A stretch of 64,000 nucleotides of DNA. Source: Streptomyces sp. NBC_00510 (GTDB taxonomy: Bacteria > Actinomycetota > Actinomycetes > Streptomycetales > Streptomycetaceae). The notes under the pieces were generated by a model, which had not been told where the DNA came from, did not search any database, and worked only from the letters and a program-made list of their open reading frames with translations. The position numbers and the translations under genes were made by a program. This document shows, piece after piece, positions 8,670 through 17,769 of the stretch. The stretch is taken from the NCBI GenBank assembly GCA_036013505.1, contig CP107851.1, positions 2,542,001-2,606,000 on the forward strand, written 5' to 3'. Positions within the stretch are counted from its first letter, which is position 1. Each line of letters starts with the position of its first letter.

Positions 8670-9547
8670 ATGCAGCAGAAGAACAAGCCCTTCGAACTCG
8701 GCGACGTCCGGATGCACACACGCGAACTCGCCGACGGCGTGTACGCGGTCATGGCAGCGGATGTCGACGACACCGACCACACCGCGACCAACGCCGGTTT
8801 CGCCGTCGGCGATTCGGGAGTGCTGGTGGTCGAATCGCTGAGCAACGGCCGTTTGGCGTCCCAGGTCATCAGCGCGGTGCGCACAGTGACCTCGCTGCCC
8901 ATCCGGTTCCTGGTCAACACGAGTTTCCACGGTGATCATTGCTTCGGAAATTTCGCCTTCCCGTCACAGACGGTGATCATTCACCACGAGGCAACCAAGC
9001 GTGCGATCGACGAGCGATTCGAGCAGGACCGCGCCTTCATGATCGACTTGCTCGGCCCGAACGTGGGAATCGAGGAGGTGGTGGCCCGCTCGGCGGACGT
9101 TGCGGTGTCCGGGCCGTGCTCCCTGGACCTGGGAGGAAAGCACGTGGACATCGACCACATCGGCTTCGCCCAGACGACCTGGTCGTCCGAATGCGCGAGG
9201 ACAACATCGTCTTCGTCGGGAACATGCTGCAGGCGCCGCCCCCGGCATTCCCGTGGCTGCTGGAGGGGCGAGCCTACGAGGCCCTCGCCACCTACCGGCG
9301 CCTTTACGAGATCCTCGACGACGGCACCCTGATCGTGCCGGGCCACGGCCGCACCATGCGCCGTGCAGACATCCTGCACTCGATCGCCTACCTCGAGGAG
9401 CTGACCGGCCTGGCACGGGACGCCCAGGACAAGGGACTGCCGGCCGACCAGGCCCGCGAGGCGCTCGAGATGAAGGAATACAGCGACTACAGCATGTACG
9501 AATCCATCCACCTACAGGTCAACATCCCCGCAGTGCTGAACGCCTGA
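8670..9547 (+). pseudogene. Metallo-beta-lactamase-fold hydrolase, frameshifted
   Basis: From ATG 8670 the frame encodes an MBL-fold protein (FELGDVRMHTREL, NAGFAVGDSGVLVVES) with the metal-binding region NTSFHGDHCFGN. At about 9170-9183 the homology jumps to another frame that continues MREDNIVFVGNML and IVPGHGRTM, ending at 9547, for about 290 residues in all. The first His of the HxHxDH motif is Ser here (TSFHGDH), which might change metal binding. It follows the RclA-like gene on the same strand after 235 bp with nothing recognisable in between. The frameshift could be real decay or a base-call error. Confidence 0.7.
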
Positions 9548-10254
9548 TGAGCAGGGTGCGCAGGAACCCCGACACCTGGCGGACACCCGCCCGGCCGGGA
9601 CCCGCAGCGGCAACCACGAACCGCTCAACCACCGGCTGACCACCAAGACGCCGGTAATCGAGCAGCAGGCTCGGGGGTGGGCGCGTCCTGTCCAGCAGGG
9701 TGAACAGCCGCTGCTGGATGGGGGCGAGCACATCCGCGAGAGCCACGACGGGCAAGGGGTGGCGAGCGGTGACAAGGGCCGCGGAAGCGGCGGCCGAGCG
9801 GGGTACGTGACGCCACCGACGCGCGCGCACGCTGCTCGACGCGTGCGCGGCGTCGGCACGATCGGGCCGACTGCGCTGCAACAGAACACGGCCCTGTCCC
9901 CTGTTGCGAGTGGCAACGGCCGGGGTCAGCCAAACAGACCACCTATACCCCAGGGACACCCGGCCTGGGTGCCTCACGGGATAAGATCCGGTGAACCGGA
10001 TTTCGTCGTGGTCTCAAGGACAATGGCAGCAGGTCGGCAAAGCAAAGGAAATACCTTTGCGGTGCGATACCGCTCCAAGAATGGCCGCAATATGCTCATC
10101 CCGTAGTGGTCGGAGTCCTGACCTGGCAGTACGGCCCAGCTGGCCGGAAAGCCGCGTGGCATGGTTGTCCGGATTTCGCCCACGCTGCCGTCAGGCGCGA
10201 AATCAATTCAGGATACCGGGTGGACCGATCCCCGGCGTGGGCTCCACTCTGCCC
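9548..10254. other. Intergenic stretch with a pnuC fragment only
   Basis: Apart from the duplicated pnuC 5' piece at 9689-9747, I see no supported gene. Local GC drops around 9990-10110, which may mark imported DNA next to the IS200/IS605 element. Confidence 0.4.
9689..9747 (-). pseudogene. Duplicated fragment of the pnuC 5' end
   Basis: This stretch matches 5761-5819 with only a few substitutions. Read on the minus strand it encodes VALADVLAPIQQRLFTLLD, equal to the PnuC start except for Ile and Arg replacing Leu and Pro. No further PnuC sequence follows. It is a relic of a duplication or of a lost second pnuC. Confidence 0.7.
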
Positions 10255-10263
10255 GTGACTCCT

Positions 10264-10283
10264 CCACCCCGTAAACGGGGTGG
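10264..10283 (-). repeat. Right-end hairpin next to the tnpB stop
   Basis: Perfect 9-bp arms CCACCCCGT and ACGGGGTGG around AA, 7 bp beyond the tnpB stop. In this family the right end beside tnpB also gives rise to the TnpB guide RNA (omegaRNA), so this hairpin may be part of that RNA. Confidence 0.55.
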
Positions 10284-10290
10284 CTTCTCG

Positions 10291-11505
10291 CTATGCCGGT
10301 TGGGCTTCGCGACGGACCAGCCCGGCCCGTAGAACGTTTAGAGCGCCCACCGTGTCAGCGTGCGCGGTGTGGCCGCACGAGACACAGTGAAACTTCTCCT
10401 GTGTGGGCCGGTTCTCCGCGCTGGTATGTCCGCATTGCGGGCACTGGCGCGAGGTGTTACGGGGGTCCACGGCGATCACTTCCCGTCCGGCGCTTTCAGC
10501 CTTAGCGTGCAGGATCGTCAGGAACACCCCCCAACCGGCATCCGAGATCGAGCGGTTGAGTGCGGTCTTCGCCACCGCGCCGTTGGGCAGGAACGCGCCC
10601 GGCTTGTCTGGGTCGGGCTTAGGCCTGGCGGCGCGGACCATGTTGCGGATCTTGAGATCTTCGTGCGCGATGAAGTCGTGTTCGCGGACCAGCGTGAGGG
10701 CGGTCTTGTGTGCGTGGTCCAGCCGCTGGCGGCGGACCTTGCCGTGCAGCTTGGTGACCTTCTCCACCGCGCGGCGGTGGTTGGCCGTGCGCTTGTCCCG
10801 GCGTACCCGCGGGAACTTCGAGAGGGCCTGCTGCGCGGCTTCGAGCTTCGCAGCGTTGGCACGGCCGTGGCGCGGGCTGGAAACGAATCCGCCGCCCGAG
10901 TCGGCGAGGAAGTTGGCTATGCCCAGGTCGATGCCGACCACACTGCCCGTCGCGGGCAGCGGCTCGGGCTGGTCCTGTTCCGCAGTCAGCACGACGAACC
11001 ACTTACGGCCCTCGCGCTTGACGCTGACCGTCTTGACCTTGCCGACCACCGGCCGGTGCTGATGCACCTTGACATGCCCGACACCTTGGAAGCGGACGCG
11101 GGTGACCGGGTCGTGCGGCGTACTGTCCCAGCGGCAGCCGTCCCCGTCCTTGGGGAAGTCGACCGTATCAAACCAGTTCACCCCTCGAAAGCGGGGATAT
11201 CCGGGCGCCTGGCCGGCCTTGATGCGGCGGAAGAACGCGGCGAACGCCTTGTCCAGCCGGCGCAGGGTGGCCTGCTGCGAGGAGAACGACCAACGGCCCT
11301 GACACTCCGCGTCGAATGCCCGGATGTCCTTGAGCTGCGCGGACTGCATTCCGTACGTGACGCTCGTCGTCGACACGTGCCGGTAGGCGTCGCGGCGTTC
11401 TTGTAACGCGCCGTTGTAGAGCGAGCAGTGATCCCGCAGCATCTCGGAGAGGGCCTGGTCCTGACCGACGGTGGGCCGCATAAGGAACTTGTACGCACGG
11501 ATCAT
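10291..11505 (-). CDS. tnpB: TnpB, RNA-guided nuclease of an IS200/IS605 element
   Basis: A 404-residue OrfB/TnpB protein. The N-terminal helix-turn-helix begins MIRAYKFLMRPT. The RuvC-like nuclease residues are visible: Asp in VVGIDLGIANF, Glu in IAHEDLKIRNM and Asp in HADTVGALNVL. A four-Cys zinc ribbon (CPQCGH and CVSCGH) lies between the last two. Length and motifs look intact, so it may be active. I chose ATG 11505, which follows GAAGGGGGTG, rather than the upstream in-frame start. TnpB cuts DNA guided by an RNA from the element's end and helps the element persist. Confidence 0.9.
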   Translation of the reverse strand: MIRAYKFLMRPTVGQDQALSEMLRDHCSLYNGALQERRDAYRHVSTTSVTYGMQSAQLKDIRAFDAECQGRWSFSSQQATLRRLDKAFAAFFRRIKAGQAPGYPRFRGVNWFDTVDFPKDGDGCRWDSTPHDPVTRVRFQGVGHVKVHQHRPVVGKVKTVSVKREGRKWFVVLTAEQDQPEPLPATGSVVGIDLGIANFLADSGGGFVSSPRHGRANAAKLEAAQQALSKFPRVRRDKRTANHRRAVEKVTKLHGKVRRQRLDHAHKTALTLVREHDFIAHEDLKIRNMVRAARPKPDPDKPGAFLPNGAVAKTALNRSISDAGWGVFLTILHAKAESAGREVIAVDPRNTSRQCPQCGHTSAENRPTQEKFHCVSCGHTAHADTVGALNVLRAGLVRREAQPA

Positions 11506-11553
11506 CAGCCCACCCCCTTCGGTACAAGTCGACCTCGACTCTAACATTGGCTT

Positions 11554-11982
11554 ATGTCACCGCGCTGGGAACCAAACACCGACGTACGGCGTGGCCGTCA
11601 CGTCGTCTACCACCTGCATGCACACTTGGTGTTTGTCACCAAATACCGGCGGTCCGTCTTCAACGACGCCATGCTGACGCGCTGCGAAGAAATCATGCGG
11701 AAGGTGTCCGAGGACTTCGAGGCCGACCTGATCGAGTTCAACGGCGGAGAGGATCACGTGCACCTGCTAGTGCACTACCCGCCGAAAGTCGCACTTTCCA
11801 ACCTGGTCAACTCCCTCAAAGGCGTCTCCTCTCGCCGCCTGCGACAGGAGTACACCGGCCATGCCAACCAGGCGATCATGCACGGCCGCTTCTGGTCCGG
11901 CTCCTACTTCGCCGGCTCATGCGGTGGAGCGCCCCTCCAGGTGGTCAAGGACTACATCGACAACCAGAAACGGCCCGACTGA
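11554..11982 (+). CDS. tnpA: TnpA, Y1 (HUH) transposase of an IS200/IS605 element
   Basis: A 142-residue single-strand transposase. The HUH motif is seen as DHVHLLV (about residues 69-75) and the catalytic Tyr is in VVKDYIDNQ (about residues 131-139). It starts at 11554, diverging from tnpB with 48 bp between starts. These enzymes excise and insert the element as single-stranded circles using the terminal hairpins. The protein looks complete. Confidence 0.9.
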   Translation: MSPRWEPNTDVRRGRHVVYHLHAHLVFVTKYRRSVFNDAMLTRCEEIMRKVSEDFEADLIEFNGGEDHVHLLVHYPPKVALSNLVNSLKGVSSRRLRQEYTGHANQAIMHGRFWSGSYFAGSCGGAPLQVVKDYIDNQKRPD

Positions 11983-12014
11983 GCGCGGGCCACTGGCGGA
12001 GCGCTCCGAAACTG

Positions 12015-12035
12015 CTGCGGCGCTCCGCGCCGCAG
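12015..12035 (+). terminator. Hairpin downstream of tnpA
   Basis: CTGCGGCG and CGCCGCAG form a perfect 8-bp stem around CTCCG, 33 bp after the tnpA stop. It could be a terminator or part of the element's left end. Confidence 0.4.
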
Positions 12036-12055
12036 GGCTCAGGATCGGATTCCCT

Positions 12056-12073
12056 CCCCGCCTGAAGGCGGGG
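12056..12073. repeat. Left-end hairpin beyond tnpA
   Basis: CCCCGCCT-GA-AGGCGGGG, perfect 8-bp arms, the counterpart of the hairpin at 10264-10283. Confidence 0.55.
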
Positions 12074-12110
12074 ATTCCCTCCGAAAAAGAGGGATGGGAG
12101 GTCCCTCAGC

Positions 12111-12347
12111 GTGCCGCATGACACGCACACACACCATTCATCCACCGAAGAACCCCGACAGAGAAGTCGCGGTATCCGCATACCCACAGCGGTCGTTGTC
12201 GTCCTGGTCGCACTGGTCCTGGGAACCGCGATCGCCTCGCGCATCCGGATCGACGTCCACATCGCGGCACCGACACTGCCGGCCCTGATAGCGGCGGAGC
12301 TGATCCGCCGGCTCATCCGTTCCCTCATCTCGCCGAAGGACCGGTAG
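12111..12347 (+). CDS. Small single-pass membrane protein, unknown function
   Basis: A 78-residue ORF from GTG 12111, preceded by GGGAGG about 9 nt upstream. It has a His/Thr-rich N-terminus, one strong transmembrane segment (TAVVVVLVALVLGTAIA, about residues 26-42) and a basic tail (LIRRLIRSLISPKDR). No family is recognised. It abuts the IS200/IS605 end, so its original promoter may be lost or supplied by the element. Confidence 0.45.
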   Translation: MPHDTHTHHSSTEEPRQRSRGIRIPTAVVVVLVALVLGTAIASRIRIDVHIAAPTLPALIAAELIRRLIRSLISPKDR

Positions 12348-12418
12348 GCGCCGGAAAGCACGATTCGGCGCAGCGGCCACGCCCGCTGCGCCCGACGGGC
12401 GTCCGACAGAATGGCCCC

Positions 12419-12853
12419 GTGACCCCCGAATCCGGACCCCACCACCGTGCCGCGGACCCGGTGCGGACCCGTCTGACGGCCGCCGCTGCCGCGGTGATCA
12501 CCGTCGCTGCGGGGCTGGGGCTCCGGGCCGTGGCTGAGGGAAGCGTGGCCAAGTACGGCGGAGACGCGCTCTACACCGTCCTGCTCGTCACCCTCGTCGT
12601 CCTGGTGGTGCCTCGGGTGACGCCCTTGATGGCCGCCGGAAGCGCCCTGGCCGCCAGTTGGGTGATCGAGTTCCTGCAGCTCAGCGACGTGCCCGCGGAG
12701 CTCGCCCAACGCAGCGTCGTCGCCCGTCTCGTGCTCGGCTCCACCTTCAATCCGCCGGATCTGCTCTGGTACGCCTTCGGCGCGGCGGCGGGGTGGCTCG
12801 TCCACACCGCGGTGTGCTCCTTCCTGGCACGCCGGCGTACGGGGCACCGCTGA
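12419..12853 (+). CDS. DUF2809-like integral membrane protein
   Basis: A 144-residue protein with about four hydrophobic segments. The signatures GDALYTVLLVTLVVL, ASWVIEFLQL and LGSTFNPPDLLWYAFGA fit the DUF2809 family of small membrane proteins, whose function is unknown. The start is GTG 12419 with no strong ribosome site. It is convergent with the helicase-associated gene that ends 20 bp away. Confidence 0.7.
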   Translation: MTPESGPHHRAADPVRTRLTAAAAAVITVAAGLGLRAVAEGSVAKYGGDALYTVLLVTLVVLVVPRVTPLMAAGSALAASWVIEFLQLSDVPAELAQRSVVARLVLGSTFNPPDLLWYAFGAAAGWLVHTAVCSFLARRRTGHR

Positions 12854-12873
12854 CCCTGCCCCGCCGCCCCGGT

Positions 12874-15306
12874 TCAGCGCGCGGCGAGCCGTAGCGCCAT
12901 CTCCCGGGCGGAGGAGGGCACTCCGCGGACGGGCTCCCCGTACTGCGGGTGCGCCTGGTCGAGGGTGGGGACCAGGGAGCGGGACCGTTCCTCGGGTACG
13001 CGTTCCAGGACCGTCGTGCCCGTCTCCGCCTCCAGGGCCGGGGCGTAGCCTGCCGTGCGCAGGGCGGCGAGGGTCTCGTCCGGGGGCGCCGTGGAGATCA
13101 GCACCGTCGGCGCGATCCGTCGCAGGCCCAGCTTGGCGAGGCCGCGCGCCTGCGCGACCTCCGCGATCAGCGTCGTGTCGTCGGAGCGGATGCAGCACGC
13201 CGAACGCACGACCCGCAACCGCCCATGACCGCGGGCGACGTCCTTGACCGTGTACGTCAGCGGTTGCGGCAGTTCCGTTCCCGGCCGGCAGACGGCGGTG
13301 AGGCGTTCGAGGATCCCGTCGGCGTCCCATCCCGCGTCGAAGGCCCGGCGCAGGGAGGCGGGCGTGATGCGCCAGACCACGGCGTGCCCCTCGGACTCGA
13401 TGTCGCCGACCGCGGACAGGAGCGCCGCCAGATCGGGGGCGGGCGCGCCGGTGACCGTGGCCGTGGAGTCGGCCTGGAACCGGGCCGTGGTGCTCGGCGC
13501 CGGCAGCATCGAGCGCAGGGCATCGCGCAGCGCGGCCACCGCCGTGGCCAGGGCCGGGCGCTCGGCCAGGCCCTCCCCCAGCCGGTCGGCGCCCTCGGCC
13601 GCCGGGTCGGCGTACGCGCCGGGCACGGCGGGGTAGTGGCGGGCGGCCCCGGCGCTGAGGAGTCCGGCGACCGCGCGGCCGACTTCGGTGAGCGCGCCGT
13701 GGGCCACCAGGCCGAGCAGCTCCGCCTCCGCCAAGGTGGCCTCGAGCCGCCCTTCCAGATCCTCGTCCTCGTAGGGCGCGATCAGCACCGGCCGGAACCA
13801 GACGGCGCACTCCAGCAGTTCGTCGCGTCCCTCTCCCCCGGCGGCCAGCCCGTACCCGTCCGGCAACGTGGCCAGCGCCTGGAGCACGCCGTGCCGCAGT
13901 GGCGCCGCGTACGGGTCCTGGGGGCTGATCAGCGCGACCGGGGTCTCGCCCTCCTCCGGCCAGTACGTGAACACCTCTGGCACCACGGCCCAGGCGGCCG
14001 TCAACGGCAGCAGCTTCCCGGCGGGTGTGGCCGCGGCCCAGGCGTCGTAGCGCTCGCTGGGCAGCAGCCGCGCCGGTTGCGGCGGCGTGGCGGGGCGTCG
14101 GCGCCCCCGACCGCGAGCGGCAGGCTCCGCCTTCTCGCTCTGGGGCGCGGCAAGGCCCGCGTTCACCGCCAGGTCGAGCCACAACCGGGTGTGCTCCTCA
14201 CCCGTCCCGGCCGCCTTGGCCAGCCTCCTGGTGTCGCGCACCGCGATCCCGCCGGCCTTGCGCACCGCCACCGGACGCGCGGCCAGTTCCCGCAGCACCA
14301 GTTCCGCCCGCCATGCGGCGGCCCCCGCCGCCACCGCGCCCTGGGCCGCCCAGTCCGCGGGCAGCCTGGTGACGCACGTCAGCGGTTCCGGGTCCAGGCT
14401 CGGCGTGGGCGCGGGCTGATCCGCGCGCAGTGCGTGACCGACCTCGTACGGCAGTTCCACCAGATCAGGCCCGACCGGGACCACCATGCCGTGTTCGGCG
14501 AGCCAGTCGGTACCCTCGTCCCCGCTGCCGCCCTCCCGGAACGTGTACTTGCGGTCCGGTCCCGCGTAGTCGCCGTACCGGGACACGAAGCAGTGCGTGC
14601 GCAGCAGCGGGGGTCCCTGCAGCATGTGGTCGAGCAGTTCGTGAGCCGCCGCCGGGGCGGTGGCCACCAGCTCCCGCACCCGGCCGGGGTCCGCGAGCAG
14701 AGCGCCGACCGCCGCCTGCGCGTCCGCGCGGGTGCGCTGCTCGATCCCGAGGGCGGCGGCGATCCGTTTGATCTCCGGCGCGTTGTACGCCTGTGTGAAC
14801 AGCAGGTCGGCCGGCCTGCCGTAGCCGTCCATCCGGGCCGCCGACGTGTGCAGCAACGACGGCAGCGCCAGCCGGCCGGGCGGCGCCGGGAGCACCAGCG
14901 CCCGCTCCCGCAGCCGTTGCAGCGCTTCCGCGGTCCTCTCACGTGGTGTGCCGCCCTGCTCCAGCCAGTCCAGCACCTCTGCCTCGGGCACCAGCCGGGT
15001 GTAGGGGTCCACCGGCGGCGGCGCCGGGCGCCAGGCGTACGTGTGCTGCTCGGGCACGGGCACCGGCCCGTACGTCTCCAGGGCCCGGGCTGCCACGCAC
15101 GCCGCCAATTGCGCCTCGCCCCCCGTCCCCACGGCGACGGCGCGCTCCACGGAGTCGTCGGTGAGGAGGTGCTCCGCCAGTTGCCGGAACGTGGTGACGG
15201 GGGAATAGCCCGCGGCACGGGGCAGTTCACGCTCTTCCAGCAGGGCGGTCAGACGCTCGGCGGAGAGCCCGGCGAGCCATTTTTCCAGGGCAGTACGCGC
15301 ATTCAC
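12874..15306 (-). CDS. Helicase-associated-domain protein (XPB/Ssl2-like regions, no helicase core)
   Basis: An 810-residue cytoplasmic protein. The N-terminal part (ALEKWLAGLSAERLTALLEE) and the C-terminal part (about 640-790, GHAVVWRITPASLRRAFDAG and DDTTLIAEVAQARGL) match actinobacterial proteins with a helicase C-terminal-associated domain, usually encoded apart from their helicase partner. I see no Walker A or DEAH motif, so it is not a helicase by itself. It may assist the XPB-type helicase elsewhere. The ATG at 15306 follows AGAAGGTGA. It stands alone between convergent and divergent neighbours. Confidence 0.7.
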   Translation of the reverse strand: MNARTALEKWLAGLSAERLTALLEERELPRAAGYSPVTTFRQLAEHLLTDDSVERAVAVGTGGEAQLAACVAARALETYGPVPVPEQHTYAWRPAPPPVDPYTRLVPEAEVLDWLEQGGTPRERTAEALQRLRERALVLPAPPGRLALPSLLHTSAARMDGYGRPADLLFTQAYNAPEIKRIAAALGIEQRTRADAQAAVGALLADPGRVRELVATAPAAAHELLDHMLQGPPLLRTHCFVSRYGDYAGPDRKYTFREGGSGDEGTDWLAEHGMVVPVGPDLVELPYEVGHALRADQPAPTPSLDPEPLTCVTRLPADWAAQGAVAAGAAAWRAELVLRELAARPVAVRKAGGIAVRDTRRLAKAAGTGEEHTRLWLDLAVNAGLAAPQSEKAEPAARGRGRRRPATPPQPARLLPSERYDAWAAATPAGKLLPLTAAWAVVPEVFTYWPEEGETPVALISPQDPYAAPLRHGVLQALATLPDGYGLAAGGEGRDELLECAVWFRPVLIAPYEDEDLEGRLEATLAEAELLGLVAHGALTEVGRAVAGLLSAGAARHYPAVPGAYADPAAEGADRLGEGLAERPALATAVAALRDALRSMLPAPSTTARFQADSTATVTGAPAPDLAALLSAVGDIESEGHAVVWRITPASLRRAFDAGWDADGILERLTAVCRPGTELPQPLTYTVKDVARGHGRLRVVRSACCIRSDDTTLIAEVAQARGLAKLGLRRIAPTVLISTAPPDETLAALRTAGYAPALEAETGTTVLERVPEERSRSLVPTLDQAHPQYGEPVRGVPSSAREMALRLAAR

Positions 15307-15398
15307 CTTCTGAGCCTAGAACGGTCCGAGTCTCCCTGATGACGCCTTCTCGCGATGCGCCGAGCCTCGTGGAAGGCGTCGACCGGCGGGAACGAGGT

Positions 15399-15438
15399 GC
15401 GGCCTCACGCCCGGGCATCCGCCGGGTCGTGAGGCCGC
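15399..15438 (-). terminator. Terminator of the M4 protease gene
   Basis: GCGGCCTCACG (15399-15409) pairs perfectly with CGTGAGGCCGC (15428-15438), starting 19 bp past the protease stop. Confidence 0.6.
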
Positions 15439-15456
15439 GCCCCGCGAGGAGGCTGC

Positions 15457-17769
15457 TCAGAAGCCCAGGCTCCAGGTGTCGAGGTAGCCGGGGAGGACGT
15501 GGAAGTTGCCGGGGGTGTTGTCCCTGACCCGGAGCTTCCAGGTGCCGTTGGCCGGGACGGCGGAGGCGTCGACGGTGAACGTCTGGTGCAGTTCGGGGAT
15601 GGCGACGGGGCCCTGCGACCAGCCCTTGACCGGGATGACCTGCCCGTCCTCGCTGACCAGGTCGATGACGTAGAAGCCGACGTGGACGGCGTAGAGGTCG
15701 ACGGTCACCTTGAGGTCGGCCGGGGCGTTGCCGTTGCGGCCGCTGACGGTGACCGGGCTCTCGATCACCGCCCAGTTGGGGATGTCGTACCGGTTCGGGT
15801 TGACGAAGACGTCACCGCCGGAGGCGAGGACGGTCCACTGGTAGTGGACGGTACGGCAGTTGCCGGCCGCGTCCGTGACGGTGACGGAGGGCCGGTACTC
15901 GCCGCCCTTCACCGGGGTCCCGGAGACCAGGCCGGTCCTGGCGTTGATGGACATGCCGCGCGGGAGGCCCTTGGCGGAGTAGGTGAGGGGGCCGGGGCGG
16001 GAGCTCTGTGCCTGGATCTGCCAGGTGACCTGCTGGCCGGTCGCCGTCCGCCGCGGGTTCGTGCTGTCGACCGCGATGTGGTCGACGAAGCGGTAGCCGA
16101 CCTTGACGGCGGCCCAGGCGTTGCCGACCGCCTCGTACTTGTTGCTGCCCATCCCGTAGAGGTCGGCGGCGGCCTGGAGCGTGGCGGCGCGCGCACCGGC
16201 GTAGTCCGTGGTGCTGGTCATGTAGACGGTCAGCGCGCGGTACCAGATGTCGGTGGCCGACTCGCGGCCGATACCGGAGACCGCCTTGCCGTCGGCGGTC
16301 GGGCTGTCGTAGCGGACGCCGTTGATCGTCTTCTTGCCGCTGCCCTCGGAGAGCAGGTAGAAGAAGTGGTTCGCCGGGCCCGAGCTCTGGTGCGGGTCGA
16401 GGTGCTTGGTGTCGGTGGTCCAGTAGTCCTGGGACGCGCCGTAGCCCACGTCGTCCTTGGACGGCTGGTCCATGTAGCGCAGCGGTACGCCGGTGCCGTA
16501 GACGTCGACCTTCTCGGCGATGAGGTAGTCCGGCACGTCCTTGGGGCTGTTCGTGAAGAATTCCACCGCGGTGCCCATGATGTCGCTGGTGGCCTCGTTC
16601 AGGCCGCCGGACTCGCCGCTGTAGACCAGGCCCGCGGTGGCCGAGGTGATGCCGTGCGTCATCTCGTGGCCGGAGATGTCCAGGGCGGTCAACGGCCGTG
16701 CGTTGTCCTCGCCGTCGCCGTAGTTCATGCAGAAGCACTCGTCGTCCCAGTACGCGTTGACGTACCGGTCGCCGACGTGGACGTAGGAGCGCGCTCCGAC
16801 GCCGTCACCCGCGATGCCGTCGCGGCCGTAGCGGGAGTGGAAGAAGTCCCAGGTCTGCTGGGCGCCGTAGGCCGCGTCGACGGCGGCCGTCTGGCGGTTG
16901 GACGGCGTGCCGTCGCCCCAGACGTCGTCGTCGTCCGTCATGACCTCGCGGGTGTCGTAGTCGTACGCCGCGTTGCCGCCACGCTCGGCGTCCACCAGTT
17001 CGAAGACGTCGCCGTTGCGGACGGAGCCGATCTGCACGGTGCCGTTGTGCTGGCCGTTGCCCGTACCGGAGTGGATCTGCTCGACGCTCGAGAGCTGCTT
17101 GCCGGTCTTCGCGTCGGTGACCACCTGGAGGCGGCTGGGGGTGCCGTCCTTCTGGACGCCGGTGACGACGGACTCCCAGGCGAGGGTCGGTGCGCCGGTC
17201 GACGCCCAGACCACCAGGCGCGGGGCGCGGTCCACCGCGGCTTTGCGGGTCTTTTCCTGGCCGGCGATGTCCAGGGCCGACTTCCGTGCCTCCGCCGACG
17301 CGAGGGCGGGCTTGGTCGTCGGCACCGTGAGCCTCGCGGCCGAAGCCTTGGTGACCGTGCGGGCGCCTGCCCGCTCGTGCACCACCAGGTCGCCACCGAG
17401 GACGGGAAGACCGGCGAAGGTCCGCTCGTACCGCGTGTGGACGGTACCGTCGACGTCCTTGACGACGTCCCTCGGTATCAGCTGCTCCTCGTCGCCGAGC
17501 CTCAGCGACTCGGCCGTACCCGCGCTCGTACCGGCGGCGGCCTTGAGCATCTGCCCGCGCTGCGCGGCGGTGAGCGGGACCGTCCGCGCCCCGGGCACGG
17601 AGGACGCCATGGTCCCCTGCGGGCTCTCCTGCGCGCCCGCCGAGGCGAGGGGCAGGACGGACGCGATCAGCGTCGCCATGGTGACGGTCGCGGTCGCCAC
17701 GGCACGTCTGCGCCCTGACGACCGCGCTGTGGATGGCGTGGACCGGGTGGCGCGGAAGGTGCTCGTCAC
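15457..17769 (-). CDS. Secreted M4 (thermolysin-like) zinc metalloprotease with P-domain
   Basis: A 770-residue preproprotein from GTG 17769, preceded by AAGGAG. It has a signal peptide (about 1-45, with an Ala-rich hydrophobic core and ASAGAQE) and an FTP/PepSY-like propeptide (about 60-215). In the M4 catalytic domain, zinc is held by HEMTH in DISGHEMTHGIT and by Glu in GGLNEATSDIMG, with the M4 C-terminal helical domain after it. Next comes an Ig-like putative domain (TGQQVTWQIQA, about 550-640). The C-terminus is a proprotein-convertase P-domain (about 655-770, ending LPGYLDTWSLGF). It would be an extracellular general protease, made inactive and matured outside. Confidence 0.92.
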   Translation of the reverse strand: MTSTFRATRSTPSTARSSGRRRAVATATVTMATLIASVLPLASAGAQESPQGTMASSVPGARTVPLTAAQRGQMLKAAAGTSAGTAESLRLGDEEQLIPRDVVKDVDGTVHTRYERTFAGLPVLGGDLVVHERAGARTVTKASAARLTVPTTKPALASAEARKSALDIAGQEKTRKAAVDRAPRLVVWASTGAPTLAWESVVTGVQKDGTPSRLQVVTDAKTGKQLSSVEQIHSGTGNGQHNGTVQIGSVRNGDVFELVDAERGGNAAYDYDTREVMTDDDDVWGDGTPSNRQTAAVDAAYGAQQTWDFFHSRYGRDGIAGDGVGARSYVHVGDRYVNAYWDDECFCMNYGDGEDNARPLTALDISGHEMTHGITSATAGLVYSGESGGLNEATSDIMGTAVEFFTNSPKDVPDYLIAEKVDVYGTGVPLRYMDQPSKDDVGYGASQDYWTTDTKHLDPHQSSGPANHFFYLLSEGSGKKTINGVRYDSPTADGKAVSGIGRESATDIWYRALTVYMTSTTDYAGARAATLQAAADLYGMGSNKYEAVGNAWAAVKVGYRFVDHIAVDSTNPRRTATGQQVTWQIQAQSSRPGPLTYSAKGLPRGMSINARTGLVSGTPVKGGEYRPSVTVTDAAGNCRTVHYQWTVLASGGDVFVNPNRYDIPNWAVIESPVTVSGRNGNAPADLKVTVDLYAVHVGFYVIDLVSEDGQVIPVKGWSQGPVAIPELHQTFTVDASAVPANGTWKLRVRDNTPGNFHVLPGYLDTWSLGF

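Larger units (their letters stand above)
10255..12073. mobile_element. IS200/IS605-family element with divergent tnpA and tnpB
   Basis: The unit carries a Y1 transposase (plus strand) and TnpB (minus strand) diverging from about 11.53 kb, the IS605-type layout. Each side has a short subterminal hairpin: CCACCCCGT/ACGGGGTGG at 10264-10283 beyond tnpB, and CCCCGCCT/AGGCGGGG at 12056-12073 beyond tnpA. Such imperfect palindromes at both ends, without inverted repeats, are typical of this family. Exact cleavage positions are not certain; the end near 10255 is placed at a GTGACTC that reads GAGTCAC on the tnpB strand. Confidence 0.75.

Noticed and set aside
9759..10106. A 115-residue plus-strand ORF
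   Set aside because: Low-complexity start and no domain; it probably reflects chance openness near the IS element.
12949..15339. A 796-residue open frame on the plus strand
   Set aside because: Antisense shadow of the helicase-associated-domain gene, with no recognisable domain.
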